The notes below the pieces were generated by a model. That model did no database searches and was not told the origin of the DNA. It saw only the letters and a list, made by a program, of their open reading frames with translations. Shown here piece after piece: positions 43,725 to 54,030 of a stretch of DNA of 64,000 bases. This DNA is from Bacteroidales bacterium (GTDB lineage: Bacteria > Bacteroidota > Bacteroidia > Bacteroidales > Bacteroidaceae). Each line of letters opens with the position of its first letter. Positions within the stretch are counted from its first letter, which is position 1. The translations under genes were made by a program, and so were the position numbers. The DNA is taken from NCBI GenBank assembly GCA_015060905.1, contig SUXQ01000007.1, positions 72,680-136,679 on the forward strand, in the 5' to 3' direction.

Positions 43725-45575
43725 ATGATTAAGAAAAGACTTTTTATCTTGTTAGCGGTAGCCGGTACAATTTCAGTATCGTGTGTAGACAGCAATTACA
43801 AATTATCCGACCTTGACACAACGGTTGGCATTAATGTTAGTAATCTTACAATCCCCTTGAATGTCGATTCTTTGGTGCTCGACCAAGTTCTTGACCTTGA
43901 CGAAGATGGCAAAGTAAAAAAACAGACACTTGAGGATGGTACAGAAATTTATGCGATAATAGAAGAAGGCACCTTCGAATCCGACAAAATTGACATTCCC
44001 GGCTTCACCACAGAGAGCCCCGACATTGACCCCATCACCGCGACACTTACACGCGACACACAAATTAAAATACGCCGTCGCAAAGGTAGCGCAAAAGACG
44101 GAATCGCCTCTATCAATTATCCTATTAATGCCAAAGACTTGACAAGTTTCAAAGCTTCGGGCAATGTGGACAAATCCATCAAGGGTATTGATAAAATTGG
44201 CGTAGATGCCAAATTTGGAACATCAATAGACGTTTCAAACAACCCCGAGTTGTTGAATAAAATTAAATCTGTTAGTTTTGAGGAACTTAAGGTAGATATG
44301 CCCAAAGGTCTCGAAGGTAAAATTGAGATTGCTGTCGGTAGCGAGAAAAAAGAGATAACAAAATGTTACGACAACGAGAAAGGTTTATTGGACTTAACCA
44401 CTTATAAAGAAAATTACGGCAAAGAATTTGAACTGAAAGTTGAAAGTGGTAAGTTGGACTTCAATGCAAAAATCGATGCTATTGATGTTGAAAAAGCCGG
44501 AGACGATATTAAATTTGAAGATGGAAAATTTGAAATTAATTCAAGCGTGAGCGTTGAAGGTGACGTTGTTGTTTATGGCGATGAGGTATTGGAAGAAGAA
44601 GGATTCACTTTGGAAGACCTTCCCAAAGATATAAATTACCAATGTCAGCCCACCCTTTCAGAGATTAAAGTTTCTGAGTTCAGCGGAAAAATACAGTATG
44701 ATATTGAAGACATAAACATCGACCCCATCAGTTTGAGTGACATTCCTGACATGTTGAGCCAGGACTCTACAAACATTAAATTGGCTAATCCTCAGATTTA
44801 TCTTCGTCTGAACAATCCCCTTGTAGGAAATAATTTATATGCAGAAACCGGTCTTGCAATGACAGCTAAACGCAATGATGGCAGCAAGAAAAAAATTGAA
44901 TTGAGCGATAATTTGAAGATGGACAAGGCATACAATGTATTCTGCCTGACAACCGACGGAAATATGTCAAAGGAGATGTTGCACCCCGATTACAAAGATG
45001 CTGCAAATAAAAAATTCAATGGATTCTCGGATATTCTCAGTGGCAACGGCGCAAACGGTCTTCCCGACAATATTGAAATTGATGTTGTTAATCCCCAAAT
45101 TCCCGAGCAGACTATTTCAAAATTCGAACTTGACAAGACTATTGACAAAGTAGAGGGTACTTATCTATTCTATGCACCCCTTGCATTGAAAGACGAAAGT
45201 TCGTTCATCATCTACCAAGATACACTCGACGGATGGTACGACGAGACCCTCGAAAAATTATCCATCAGCGAATTGAATGTCAAGACAGATGTAAATTCAG
45301 AAATTCCTCTTAACCTTGAACTCTCATTCAGCCCCATTGATGTAAACGGCAAGAAAATTAAGAACATCAAGAGCAATACTGTAAAACTGAATGCCACAAA
45401 AGAGTTACAACCTGTAAACATTAATTTGGAAGGTGATATTAAAAACCTTGACGGTATTATTGTTCGCGCCAAACTCATCGGTGCAGAAGGCGGCCAACCT
45501 ATCGCACCCTCGCAAAACATTAGTTTCAAAAATCTGAAGATTGCCGTTACAGGTAATTATGTAGATGAATTTTAA
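43725..45575 (+). CDS. Large Bacteroidetes lipoprotein, partner of DUF5723 protein
   Basis: 616 aa with a lipoprotein signal (AVAGTISVSC, Cys20). After it comes NYKLSDLDTTVGINVSNLTI, a start I associate with Bacteroidales surface-associated lipoproteins. The rest is predicted all-beta with repeated strands rich in Lys, Asp and Ile and without catalytic motifs (VDMPKGLEGKIEIAV, FSPIDVNGKKIKNIKSN). 40 bp before the DUF5723 gene, so probably one operon and perhaps an outer-membrane complex. Function unknown. Confidence 0.8.
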   Translation: MIKKRLFILLAVAGTISVSCVDSNYKLSDLDTTVGINVSNLTIPLNVDSLVLDQVLDLDEDGKVKKQTLEDGTEIYAIIEEGTFESDKIDIPGFTTESPDIDPITATLTRDTQIKIRRRKGSAKDGIASINYPINAKDLTSFKASGNVDKSIKGIDKIGVDAKFGTSIDVSNNPELLNKIKSVSFEELKVDMPKGLEGKIEIAVGSEKKEITKCYDNEKGLLDLTTYKENYGKEFELKVESGKLDFNAKIDAIDVEKAGDDIKFEDGKFEINSSVSVEGDVVVYGDEVLEEEGFTLEDLPKDINYQCQPTLSEIKVSEFSGKIQYDIEDINIDPISLSDIPDMLSQDSTNIKLANPQIYLRLNNPLVGNNLYAETGLAMTAKRNDGSKKKIELSDNLKMDKAYNVFCLTTDGNMSKEMLHPDYKDAANKKFNGFSDILSGNGANGLPDNIEIDVVNPQIPEQTISKFELDKTIDKVEGTYLFYAPLALKDESSFIIYQDTLDGWYDETLEKLSISELNVKTDVNSEIPLNLELSFSPIDVNGKKIKNIKSNTVKLNATKELQPVNINLEGDIKNLDGIIVRAKLIGAEGGQPIAPSQNISFKNLKIAVTGNYVDEF

Positions 45576-45615
45576 TTTTAAAAAGTAGAACAAAAAGACA
45601 GCAATTCTTTTTACC

Positions 45616-46983
45616 ATGAAAAACATTAAATATATTCTTGCCCTTGTCGCAGTTGTATTGTTTGCAGCCCAGACAAAAGCACAGCACACAATATCGGGAT
45701 ACTTTATGGATGGCTACATGTATCGCCACGAAATTAACCCCGCTATTGGCAACCAACAAAATTACATTTCTTCGCCTATTCTCGGTAATCTCAATTTAGG
45801 CCTGAGAGGAAACTTGAATCTTAAGGATTTTATATACGTTAAGAATGGAAAAACAACCACATTTCTTAATCCTTCAGTAAGTTCAAGCGAGTTTTTGGGA
45901 AATATCGAGGACAAGAACAATCTTCACTTCGATGCAAACATTCAAATAATGTCTGCAGGATTCAAGGCCTTCGGCGGTTACAACACCATTGGTGTAAATT
46001 TCCGTTCGAACATCTACACAATGTTACCTAAAGGCCTTTTCCAATTTGCAAAGGAGGGACTAACAAACAAATGTTACGACATTAGCGATTTTGGCATGCA
46101 CGCAAACTCATACGCCGAAATTGCATTGGGTCATTCTCGCAATATAAATGAGAAATTGCGCGTGGGTGCAAGCCTTAAATACCTTATAGGTATTGCAAAT
46201 ATCGACGCAGAGTTCAACAAAGCCCAACTTAATCTTGACGAAAATGGTTGGGACGTAACCACAAACGCACAGATTCAAGCAAATGTAAAGGGCTTGACAT
46301 ACGAGACTGAAATAAGCGAAAATACAGGCAAACCCTATGTAAACGGTGCTGAGATTGATGGATTCGGCATTGCAGGTTCCGGCTTTGCAGTGGACTTAGG
46401 CGCTGAATATAAACTTAACGACAGTTGGAAGTTTGGCGTTGCTATACTCGACCTTGGTTTTATTTCGTGGAAAAATAATGTTGTTGCTACCACAAATGGC
46501 GACAAGACTTTCTCGACAAATGATTATAAGTTCAGTTTCGAGGAGAACAATGAAAATAATTTCGAGGACGAAATTGAAAGATTGAGTGACGGTCTTGTCG
46601 GACTTTACGAGCTTGAGAATGCCGGCGATCAGGGTAAACGTAAAAAATCGTTGGCATCGACTTTGAATCTTGCAGTTGAATACACAATGCCTTTCTACGA
46701 CCGTCTGTCTGTAGGCCTTATAAACACCACACGTTTCATGGAAGATTATACTTGGACAGACTTCCGTCTTTCGGCGAATGTTGCTCCTTTGAAGTGGTTC
46801 TCGGCAAATGTTAACGCAGCTACCGGTACATACGGATTCGCATGGGGCTGGATGATCAATTTCCACCCCAATGGCTACAACCTCTTTGTGGGAATGGACC
46901 AGGTGCTTGGCAAGGTTACAGAAGAGTTTGTTCCTCTGTCGAGCAATGCCAGCATAAATATTGGTATGAATATTCCTTTCTAA
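45616..46983 (+). CDS. DUF5723 outer-membrane beta-barrel protein
   Basis: 455 aa. Signal peptide 1-22 (VLFAAQTKAQH). The start of the mature part SGYFMDGYMYRHEINPAIG and AGFKAFGGYNTIGVNFRSN, ALGHSRNINEKLRVGASLKY, and C-terminal FHPNGYNLFVGMDQVLGKVT, ending in IGMNIPF with a terminal aromatic, fit a PorV/FadL-like Bacteroidetes barrel family. Likely an outer-membrane channel or scaffold working with the lipoprotein encoded upstream. Confidence 0.82.
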   Translation: MKNIKYILALVAVVLFAAQTKAQHTISGYFMDGYMYRHEINPAIGNQQNYISSPILGNLNLGLRGNLNLKDFIYVKNGKTTTFLNPSVSSSEFLGNIEDKNNLHFDANIQIMSAGFKAFGGYNTIGVNFRSNIYTMLPKGLFQFAKEGLTNKCYDISDFGMHANSYAEIALGHSRNINEKLRVGASLKYLIGIANIDAEFNKAQLNLDENGWDVTTNAQIQANVKGLTYETEISENTGKPYVNGAEIDGFGIAGSGFAVDLGAEYKLNDSWKFGVAILDLGFISWKNNVVATTNGDKTFSTNDYKFSFEENNENNFEDEIERLSDGLVGLYELENAGDQGKRKKSLASTLNLAVEYTMPFYDRLSVGLINTTRFMEDYTWTDFRLSANVAPLKWFSANVNAATGTYGFAWGWMINFHPNGYNLFVGMDQVLGKVTEEFVPLSSNASINIGMNIPF

Positions 46984-47045
46984 CAAATATTATCCATAAT
47001 AAAAGCCGACCTTGACGGGTCGGCTTTTATTATGGATAATATTTG
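46984..47045. terminator. Bidirectional terminator, 28-bp perfect stem
   Basis: Arms 46984-47011 and 47018-47045 with a 6-nt loop; the top is GCCGACC/GGTCGGC, followed by T-rich arms on both strands. It serves the convergent DUF5723 and proline operons. Confidence 0.92.
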
Positions 47046-47047
47046 TG

Positions 47048-47671
47048 TTATTCTCTGCTTAATATCTCTTCAAGTTCTGCGCGCCAATCTGCGCCATTGA
47101 CAGCTTTAAATGTTTTTATGCCCAATGCCTCGGCTGCTTCGATATTTTTTACTCCATCGTCTACAAAAAGTGTCTCGTGGGGTAACATATTGCCTTCCTC
47201 GAGCATCTTAAGGTAAATTTCCTTTCCGGGCTTTGAACATTTCATCAGATAGCTGAGGTAAAGTTCATCGAAATAGTCGTCCAAAGATTTTCCCTCGCTT
47301 GTAAAATCAGCCGACCTTGCCCACCCTTGCAGGAAAGGGTTTGTATTGCTGAGTACCCCCAAACGATACTTTCCGCGCAACGTTTGCAGATAGTCCAAAA
47401 GACCCGTCTGCACGTTCACAATGAATCCCATCCACGCATCAAGGGCCTCGTCGTAACTGATGCTTCTGCCACATAATTTCCCAAGCTCGGCTATAAAAGT
47501 GTCGGCGTCAATGTCGCCATTCTCAAGCTGATAAAAAATCCCTGTCTGCTTGTAGGAATTAAGATAATTCTCGGCATCTTTCAGTCCTAACACCTTGAAT
47601 TTTTCTATTGCCCGAGCGGTGTCTATGGTAGTAAGTACTCCGCCAAAGTCGAAGATTATATTCTTTATCAT
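47048..47671 (-). CDS. HAD-family hydrolase (YihX-like subclass IA)
   Basis: 207 aa. Motif I is IFDFGGVLT with nucleophile Asp8 (the second Asp replaced by Gly, as in YihX and epoxide-hydrolase-type members); motif II LGVLSNTN; motif III Lys in CSKPGKEIY; motif IV LFVDDGVKNIEAAEALGI. A cytosolic phosphatase of unknown substrate. It is the last gene of the proline operon, 16 bp after proA, so a role near glutamyl phosphate or a sugar phosphate is conceivable but unproven. Confidence 0.9.
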   Translation of the reverse strand: MIKNIIFDFGGVLTTIDTARAIEKFKVLGLKDAENYLNSYKQTGIFYQLENGDIDADTFIAELGKLCGRSISYDEALDAWMGFIVNVQTGLLDYLQTLRGKYRLGVLSNTNPFLQGWARSADFTSEGKSLDDYFDELYLSYLMKCSKPGKEIYLKMLEEGNMLPHETLFVDDGVKNIEAAEALGIKTFKAVNGADWRAELEEILSRE

Positions 47672-47687
47672 ATTACCCTTTTCTATT

Positions 47688-48938
47688 TTATTTTCTCACC
47701 TGCCCGTTGCCACGAACAATCCATTTGTAGGTAACAATTTCGTCGAGAGCCATTGGGCCGCGCGCATGCAGTTTCTGAGTGCTTATTCCAATTTCTGCCC
47801 CGAGGCCGAACTGTGCACCGTCGGTAAAGGAGGTGGGAGCATTCTTGTAGACACACGCTGCATCGACCATCAACAGGAAATCCTCGGCAACAGCATCATC
47901 CTCGCTTATGATACACTCACTGTGTCCCGAGCCGTAACGGGCTATGTGACCAATAGCTTCGTCGCAACTATCGACACATTTAACAGCCATTGCGTAGCTC
48001 AGAAATTCCGTACCGTAGCTTCTATCGTTTGCGGCAAAAAGAAGGTCGGACGGATAAAAGCCCTGTAACATTTTATACGAACGTTCGTCGGCATAAATTT
48101 TTACATTCTTTTCGCGCAGAGGCGTTGCTATCTGCTGTAAATCCCCGAGTCTGTCACGATGAATGAGCAAACAATCGAGAGCGTTGCAAACGCTTACCCT
48201 GCGGGTTTTTGCATTGCAGATAATATCCACGCCTTTTTTAACGTCGGCCGAAGCATCGTAGTATGCGTGGCAAACGCCGGCACCCGTCTCAATGACAGGA
48301 ATAGTGGCATTCTCGCGTACATAATTAATAAGAGCACTGCTGCCTCGGGGAATTATAAGGTCCACATAACCACGAGCTGCGAGCAGCGCCGCCGTTGCCT
48401 CGCGGTCGGCAGGAAGAAGCTGCACTATATTATTGCTTACATTGTATCTGTCGAGCACCTTATGCACAGCAGCCACTATGGCGCTGTTGGAGGAAAATGC
48501 GTCGCTGCCACCCTTAAGCACACACGCGCTACCGGCCTTCAGGCAGAGTGAAAAGACGTCGAGAGTAACATTGGGGCGCGCCTCGTAAACAACACCAATA
48601 ACGCCGAAAGGCACAGCCACACGCGACAATTGCAATCCATTGGGAAGCACCGAAGAACTTAATATCTTGCCCACAGGCGATGTTAATCGCGCCACATTGC
48701 GCATGTCTGCGGCAATATCCTCGATGCGCTCGCGAGTGAGCTTCAGACGGTCGTATTTCGGGTCGTCGGGCGACATTCTCGACAAGTCACAGGCATTAGC
48801 CGTCAAAATAGCATCACTATCCTTTACAACCTCATCGGCAACCGCCAATATAATCTCATTTATTCTATCGACGCCCAATTTCAGTATCGAGCGCGACGCC
48901 TCTTTCACATTAACAAAAATATCTTCTATATTAACCAT
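47688..48938 (-). CDS. proA: Glutamate-5-semialdehyde dehydrogenase (gamma-glutamyl phosphate reductase)
   Basis: 416 aa, family length. Second step of proline synthesis: NADPH-dependent reduction of gamma-glutamyl phosphate. Seen: [39 protein letters not shown], the catalytic Cys region [19 protein letters not shown], and the C-terminal [20 protein letters not shown] and [16 protein letters not shown]. 6 bp after proB. Confidence 0.97.
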   Translation of the reverse strand: MVNIEDIFVNVKEASRSILKLGVDRINEIILAVADEVVKDSDAILTANACDLSRMSPDDPKYDRLKLTRERIEDIAADMRNVARLTSPVGKILSSSVLPNGLQLSRVAVPFGVIGVVYEARPNVTLDVFSLCLKAGSACVLKGGSDAFSSNSAIVAAVHKVLDRYNVSNNIVQLLPADREATAALLAARGYVDLIIPRGSSALINYVRENATIPVIETGAGVCHAYYDASADVKKGVDIICNAKTRRVSVCNALDCLLIHRDRLGDLQQIATPLREKNVKIYADERSYKMLQGFYPSDLLFAANDRSYGTEFLSYAMAVKCVDSCDEAIGHIARYGSGHSECIISEDDAVAEDFLLMVDAACVYKNAPTSFTDGAQFGLGAEIGISTQKLHARGPMALDEIVTYKWIVRGNGQVRK

Positions 48939-48944
48939 AAATTC

Positions 48945-50042
48945 CTACTCCAAATATAAATAATCATAATGAATCACAGGCTTACAGTCGTGCTTGCCCA
49001 TAAAAGCCTTCGCATCGACACTGCCGTACGCTGCACGCCCGATGCCCAGAAAAGAGCCATCCTCGGAAAGGACACGCACAAGGTCGTCCTTTTCAAAGTC
49101 GCCATTAACGGCAACAACCCCCACAGGCAATATGCTGACAGCCTCGCTGCCGCACACCCGCTCGACAGCCTTTTTGTTGAGAAGAATCTCACCCTTTACA
49201 AAGCCGCCACTGTGAGCTATCCATTTTTTCACGCTCGAAATTGAGCCTTTTCTCGGGAGGAAACGTGTGCAAAGAACCTCGGAGTCTTTCTCCATAAGCC
49301 TCACAAGAACATTATCGCATTTTCCGTTTGCGATTATAACCTCAATTCCTTCATCGGCCACCTTGCGGGCAATGTTGCATTTTGTAATCATGCCCCCGCG
49401 ACCAAAGCCCGACTTTTCGGCGGTAATATACTCCGAAAGGTCCCTGTCGGGTTCAACCTCGGGAATAACCGACACCCCCGGCTGTCCGGGAACGCCATTG
49501 TAAACACCATCCACATTGCTCAGGATTATCAATGTCTGAACATCCATCATAGTAGCTACAAGCCCCGAAAGTTCATCATTGTCGGTAAACATAAGTTCCG
49601 TAACGCTCACCGTGTCATTCTCGTTTACAATGGGTAACACTCCATTGTCGAGCATCACCATCATGCAACTGCGCTGATTAAGATAGTGTCGGCGGGTAGA
49701 AAAACTCTCTTTCATCGTCAGTATCTGGCCAACGGAAATATCATACTCGCGGAAAAGCTCGTAGTACCTGTTTATAAGTTTCGCCTGCCCAACTGCCGAG
49801 AAAAGCTGCCGCTGCTCCACGCTGTCCATTTTTTTACATTTCGACGCTGTCAGACGCAGTTCGCTGCGCCCGCTTGCCACCGCTCCCGACGAAACGAGAA
49901 TAACCTCTACACCCGAACGACGCAAAGAGGCAATTTGGTCAACAAGAGCCGACATTCTTGTAACATCCAACGTACCATCGGCGCGCGTAAGGACGTTGCT
50001 TCCCACCTTTATGGCAACTCTTTTATATCTACTTTCCATCAT
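48945..50042 (-). CDS. proB: Glutamate 5-kinase with PUA domain
   Basis: 365 aa. First step of proline synthesis: ATP-dependent phosphorylation of glutamate, normally feedback-inhibited by proline. Kinase domain ~1-255 (RVAIKVGSNVLTRADGTLD, VILVSSGAVASGRSEL, IVNENDTVSVTEL, FTDNDELSGLVATMM, GRGGMITKCNIARKVADEG); C-terminal PUA domain ~275-360. The start ATG at 50042 overlaps the proC stop (ATGA), showing translational coupling. Confidence 0.97.
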   Translation of the reverse strand: MMESRYKRVAIKVGSNVLTRADGTLDVTRMSALVDQIASLRRSGVEVILVSSGAVASGRSELRLTASKCKKMDSVEQRQLFSAVGQAKLINRYYELFREYDISVGQILTMKESFSTRRHYLNQRSCMMVMLDNGVLPIVNENDTVSVTELMFTDNDELSGLVATMMDVQTLIILSNVDGVYNGVPGQPGVSVIPEVEPDRDLSEYITAEKSGFGRGGMITKCNIARKVADEGIEVIIANGKCDNVLVRLMEKDSEVLCTRFLPRKGSISSVKKWIAHSGGFVKGEILLNKKAVERVCGSEAVSILPVGVVAVNGDFEKDDLVRVLSEDGSFLGIGRAAYGSVDAKAFMGKHDCKPVIHYDYLYLE

Positions 50043-50836
50043 TTTTTCATCGAAGCCCTAAGGCCCTCTATCACACTGTTTGTAAAGCCGGCCGACTCCA
50101 TTGCGTTCAGTCCTTTTATAGTCAATCCCCCGGGAGTCGTAACCTTGTCAATCTCTGCTTCGGGGTGTGCATTTTCGGCCGACAACACATCCACCGCCCC
50201 TCTCATAGTCTGCATAACTATTCGTTTCGCATCGTCGGGGCGGAAGCCAAGCTCAATGCCTCCGACCATTGCCGCACGAATATATCGCATAGCATAAGCA
50301 ATGCCACACGACGCAAGCGCAGTTGCGGGCAACATCAGACGCTCCTCGACAAGCATCGCCTCGCCCAATTCATTGAAAATATCCAAAATGGCAGCGTCCA
50401 TCGCAGCCGTCGAGCGCGAAGAAGCAATAAAAGTCATACTGCTCATGGTGGCTATTGCCGTATTAGGAATTATAGTGTAAACAGGCGGCAAAGAGGAATT
50501 ATCCTTTTTCAGCCACGCATCAAGCTGCTCGCTTCCCAATCCCCCCACAATAGAAGCCACTGTCTGGGAATTATAATCTATAGAATCCTTAATTCCCTCG
50601 ACAACCTTCTGCACGACAAAAGGCTTTACAGCAAGAATTATAAAATCGGCCATAGAGACAGCCTCGCAATTATCAGTAGTTATATTTATTGCAGGAAATT
50701 CATTTTTCACATTCGCCAGATTATCATACGAAAGGTCGGACAACCAAATATCCTCGGCCGCAACCTTTGTTCCGCGCGCCAATCCCCGGGCAAGAGCACC
50801 GCCCATATTTCCTGCACCTATAATAGCTATCTTCAT
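50039..50836 (-). CDS. proC: Pyrroline-5-carboxylate reductase
   Basis: 265 aa. Last step of proline synthesis, NAD(P)H reduction of pyrroline-5-carboxylate. Rossmann start MKIAIIGAGNMGGALARGLA; FIILAVKPFVV; the C-terminal signature VTTPGGLTIKGLNAMESAGF. First gene of proC-proB-proA-HAD, so the complete pathway from glutamate lies in one operon. Confidence 0.97.
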   Translation of the reverse strand: MKIAIIGAGNMGGALARGLARGTKVAAEDIWLSDLSYDNLANVKNEFPAINITTDNCEAVSMADFIILAVKPFVVQKVVEGIKDSIDYNSQTVASIVGGLGSEQLDAWLKKDNSSLPPVYTIIPNTAIATMSSMTFIASSRSTAAMDAAILDIFNELGEAMLVEERLMLPATALASCGIAYAMRYIRAAMVGGIELGFRPDDAKRIVMQTMRGAVDVLSAENAHPEAEIDKVTTPGGLTIKGLNAMESAGFTNSVIEGLRASMKK

Positions 50837-50956
50837 AATATTCAGAAGTTGTTTAATTTAACATCAATTTATCATATCCACAATTGGAAACTGCAAATTA
50901 ATGTATAAAGTTCCGAAAAAACAACCAAACAAAGAAAAAAAATCTTCATATATAAT

Positions 50957-50987
50957 TTTGCCGAATGAAAGAGAATGACTATCTTTG
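50957..50987 (+). promoter_or_regulatory. rpmE2 promoter
   Basis: TTTG (50957-50960), 19 nt, TATCTTTG (50980-50987): near-perfect Bacteroidetes promoter. The leader is about 70 nt. Confidence 0.75.
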
Positions 50988-51062
50988 CACCCTGTTAAGC
51001 CATTACACACTTTTTTATCAGTTACCAGACTCATAAAGAAAATAAAAAAATAATATAATATC

Positions 51063-51317
51063 ATGAAAAAAGAGATTCATCCCGCAGGTTATCGTCCCGT
51101 TGTATTCAAAGACATGTCAAACGGCGACTGTTTCCTTTCACAGTCTACATGCAACACAAAAGACACAATCGAGTTTGAAGGTCAGACCTATCCTTTGGTT
51201 AAGCTTGAGATTTCTAACACTTCTCACCCTTTCTACACAGGTAAGGCTAAGCTCGTGGATACAGCAGGTCGCGTAGACAAGTTCATGAGCCGCTACGGCA
51301 AAACTTTGAAGAAATAA
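51063..51317 (+). CDS. rpmE2: 50S ribosomal protein L31 type B
   Basis: 84 aa. [20 protein letters not shown] and [19 protein letters not shown] with the C-terminal [15 protein letters not shown] are characteristic of type-B (zinc-independent) L31; the CxxC zinc pair of type A is missing. Codons are biased as for a highly expressed gene. Monocistronic. Confidence 0.98.
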   Translation: MKKEIHPAGYRPVVFKDMSNGDCFLSQSTCNTKDTIEFEGQTYPLVKLEISNTSHPFYTGKAKLVDTAGRVDKFMSRYGKTLKK

Positions 51318-51331
51318 TAACTCTTTACAAG

Positions 51332-51378
51332 AAAATCAAAAGGGTGTGTCATAATTTCTGGCACACCCTTTTGATTTT
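51332..51378 (+). terminator. rpmE2 terminator
   Basis: Perfect 17-bp stem (arms 51332-51348 and 51362-51378; AAAATCAAAAGGGTGTG), ending in a TTTT run. It excludes the upstream in-frame start (51344) for the next gene. Confidence 0.88.
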
Positions 51379-51394
51379 AGAAAAAACATATACT

Positions 51395-53902
51395 ATGAAG
51401 ACTATACTTAAAAATCTTTTAACAACAACAATTTTCCTGCTTGCAAGCACAGCTACATTTGCATGGGAGGGAATGGAAATGCCTCCGCTACACGTCGAGG
51501 GGCGCAATCTGAAAGACCCTAACGGGAACATTGTCAAATTGCACGGTTACGCGCAGACTTTCAGCCCCTGGTTCAACGAGCGAGGGAAATATTGGAGCAA
51601 CTACGATGTTGAAGGATGCTTAAAGTACAACAAAGGCATCATTGACGGCATTATGGCCGCAGGGTGGAAAATGAATTTCGTACGCATGCATATGGACCCC
51701 TATTGGTCGAATACTCCCGGTAAGCGCGTAAAAGGCGAAAATGATATTTCGGCATTCGACTTTAACCGCTTCACAAAATACCTTGACGAGGTTTTTGTGC
51801 CTATGGCCGAGTATGCAATAGAAAAAGGAATGTATGTGGTGATGCGCCCGCCGGGAGTGTGCCCCGAAAAAATCGCCGTTGGCGACGAGTACCAAAAGTA
51901 TCTTATAAAAGTGTGGCGACACGTTGCACAGCACAAAAAACTGAAGAACCACCCTAACATAATGTTCGAGCTTGCCAACGAGCCTATAAACATCGTGGGC
52001 AGCGACGGCACTGTCGGCGGAAGCTCAAAAGCACAGTTCGAGCAGTTGAGCATTTATTTCCAAGAGATTGCAGACACTATGCGCGCGCAAGGCTGCAACA
52101 ATATTCTGTGGATTCCCGGGACAGGCTACCAATCGAAATATGCAGGATACGCCGACTACCCTATTAAAGGCGAGAATATAGGTTACGCCGTACACATATA
52201 CCCCGGCTGGTTCGGCAGCAGCCACAACTACGAGGCATTCGCCCGAGGATGGAAAGAGGATGTTCAGCCTGTTGCAGACTTTGCACCGATAATGATTACA
52301 GAAATGGATTGGGCCGACAAAAAATATAATGCCTCGTGGGGCAAGGCACTCACAGGTGTTGCCGGCGACCACAATTTCGGAGCAAATTTCAAAAAGATTA
52401 CCGACGATGCTGAAAATGTCAGTTGGTTGCTTTTTACCTCGCCCGAGCATCTTGCAGCATTCAAGGACGAGCCGGCAAAAGATGGAAACTATACTTTCCT
52501 GACAGACCCCGAGGCCTGTCCGTGGCCCGTCTATCATTGGTACCAAGAGTATGCCCGCAGCAACTATCCGCGTAAAATGTATACACGCACAGCAGAGGGC
52601 ATACGCACCAACGACAATTTCCGTCACTACGACCTTATGGAACAATGGGAGTGGATGGGCAACTGCGACAGCGGCAAATGGTCACTCACCGAGCGTGCGG
52701 GATTTTTGCGGCTGCACACAGCAAACGTCACAGAAAGCTTTTCACAAGCACACAACACACTGACGCAACGCATCGTTAAATTCGGCAACAGCGACGGCCT
52801 TACATACGGCACAATAGCAATGGATGTTTCGCAAATGAAAGACGGCGACGTTGCAGGCATTGCCGTTGCACAGGAGCCATCGACTTTTATCGCCGTCAAG
52901 CAGAGTGGAAAGAAAAAATACATTATACTATCGACCAATAAAGGAGAAACTAAAGGCAAAAGGATAAAAGCCGGCAGCATCTATCTGCGTGCAGTGTGTG
53001 ACTGCAACAACGAAAATACACAATTCTTTTACAGCCTCGACAATAAGAATTACAAGCCTTTGGGAAAGGAGATTCCCGTTCCCGCTGTTACAGAAAAGAG
53101 ATTCGCCATCTTCAACTATGCAACAAAATTCCTCGGCGGACGTGTGGACATTGATTGGTTCACCACCGAGCCTCAATTTGACGAAGCAACATTCTATGAC
53201 GAGAATTTCACAAAATACAGCGAAGAGTCGCTAACGCCCGAAAATTTAGAATTTTCTTGTGGCAACAGCGCCACGCTGCTAACAGGAAACACCCGCAGCA
53301 TGGAGCTTATCGCACGCTTCAAGGACGACCACACAGAGGATGTTTCCTTGCAGGCAACATACAGCAACTACGACAAAAATATAATTTCGATAGAGAAAGG
53401 GCGAATAACTGCGACAAAAGACGGCACAACCACCCTTACAGCAACCTTTAAAGGCGCACGTGGCAAAGAGAAAAGTTGTACCATAAGCATTGAAGCAACA
53501 ACTTTTCCATTGAAAAAAGGAGCATTCGACCCCTCTATATGGGACAAAGGTACATTCGACGAAAAAAACTGCACAGCCACCACCGGAAAGTATGGCTTTG
53601 CAGGATGGCGATACAGCAAAGCCCTCGACCTTACCAAACACAAATACCTTATTATTGAGGTCAGCGGTGGCGATAATTGCGGGCTGTCGTTCCGTCTGTT
53701 CGACACAAACAACTATTGGAGCGACTGTGCAACATTTGATTTTAACGGCAAGAAGCGTTTGGTAATTGCCACCGACAAAATTGTAAGAAACAAAGAAAAA
53801 ACGAAAAGATTCGAAGCTGAGCATGTATATATTCTCGGATTCTGGTCCACAGGTGGAGTACCTTTCAAAATAGAAAAGATATATTTTAGCGACAGGGAGT
53901 AA
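51395..53902 (+). CDS. Multidomain GH5-like endoglucanase/mannanase
   Basis: 835 aa from ATG at 51395. Signal peptide 1-23 (TATFAW). A GH5-type (beta/alpha)8 domain ~30-400: MNFVRMHMDPYW, general acid Glu196 in FELANEP, HIYPGWF, nucleophile Glu303 in PIMITEMDW. Next a concanavalin-like beta-sandwich ~410-620 starting EQWEWMGNCDSGKWSLTERA, as in the C-terminal domain of GH43 enzymes; then a BIG2-like Ig domain ~625-705 (DKNIISIEKGRITATKDGTT); then a C-terminal carbohydrate-binding-like domain ~710-835. Secreted, acting on a plant beta-glucan, xylan or mannan; no SusC/SusD pair is adjacent. Confidence 0.85.
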   Translation: MKTILKNLLTTTIFLLASTATFAWEGMEMPPLHVEGRNLKDPNGNIVKLHGYAQTFSPWFNERGKYWSNYDVEGCLKYNKGIIDGIMAAGWKMNFVRMHMDPYWSNTPGKRVKGENDISAFDFNRFTKYLDEVFVPMAEYAIEKGMYVVMRPPGVCPEKIAVGDEYQKYLIKVWRHVAQHKKLKNHPNIMFELANEPINIVGSDGTVGGSSKAQFEQLSIYFQEIADTMRAQGCNNILWIPGTGYQSKYAGYADYPIKGENIGYAVHIYPGWFGSSHNYEAFARGWKEDVQPVADFAPIMITEMDWADKKYNASWGKALTGVAGDHNFGANFKKITDDAENVSWLLFTSPEHLAAFKDEPAKDGNYTFLTDPEACPWPVYHWYQEYARSNYPRKMYTRTAEGIRTNDNFRHYDLMEQWEWMGNCDSGKWSLTERAGFLRLHTANVTESFSQAHNTLTQRIVKFGNSDGLTYGTIAMDVSQMKDGDVAGIAVAQEPSTFIAVKQSGKKKYIILSTNKGETKGKRIKAGSIYLRAVCDCNNENTQFFYSLDNKNYKPLGKEIPVPAVTEKRFAIFNYATKFLGGRVDIDWFTTEPQFDEATFYDENFTKYSEESLTPENLEFSCGNSATLLTGNTRSMELIARFKDDHTEDVSLQATYSNYDKNIISIEKGRITATKDGTTTLTATFKGARGKEKSCTISIEATTFPLKKGAFDPSIWDKGTFDEKNCTATTGKYGFAGWRYSKALDLTKHKYLIIEVSGGDNCGLSFRLFDTNNYWSDCATFDFNGKKRLVIATDKIVRNKEKTKRFEAEHVYILGFWSTGGVPFKIEKIYFSDRE

Positions 53903-53976
53903 AAAAACACAAAATATAACTGTGTGAATTTGACTGTTTTTTTATAAAAATCTTTCGTATTTTTAAATGAAAAAAG

Positions 53977-53984
53977 TAATTTTG
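53977..53984 (+). promoter_or_regulatory. Putative kbl -7 element
   Basis: TAATTTTG matches TAnnTTTG 46 nt before the kbl ATG; the -33 position reads TTTCG, a partial match. Confidence 0.5.
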
Positions 53985-54030
53985 TGGGGCGTAAGCATAT
54001 AAAGAAAAAAACCTATTAAATAATAATAAT

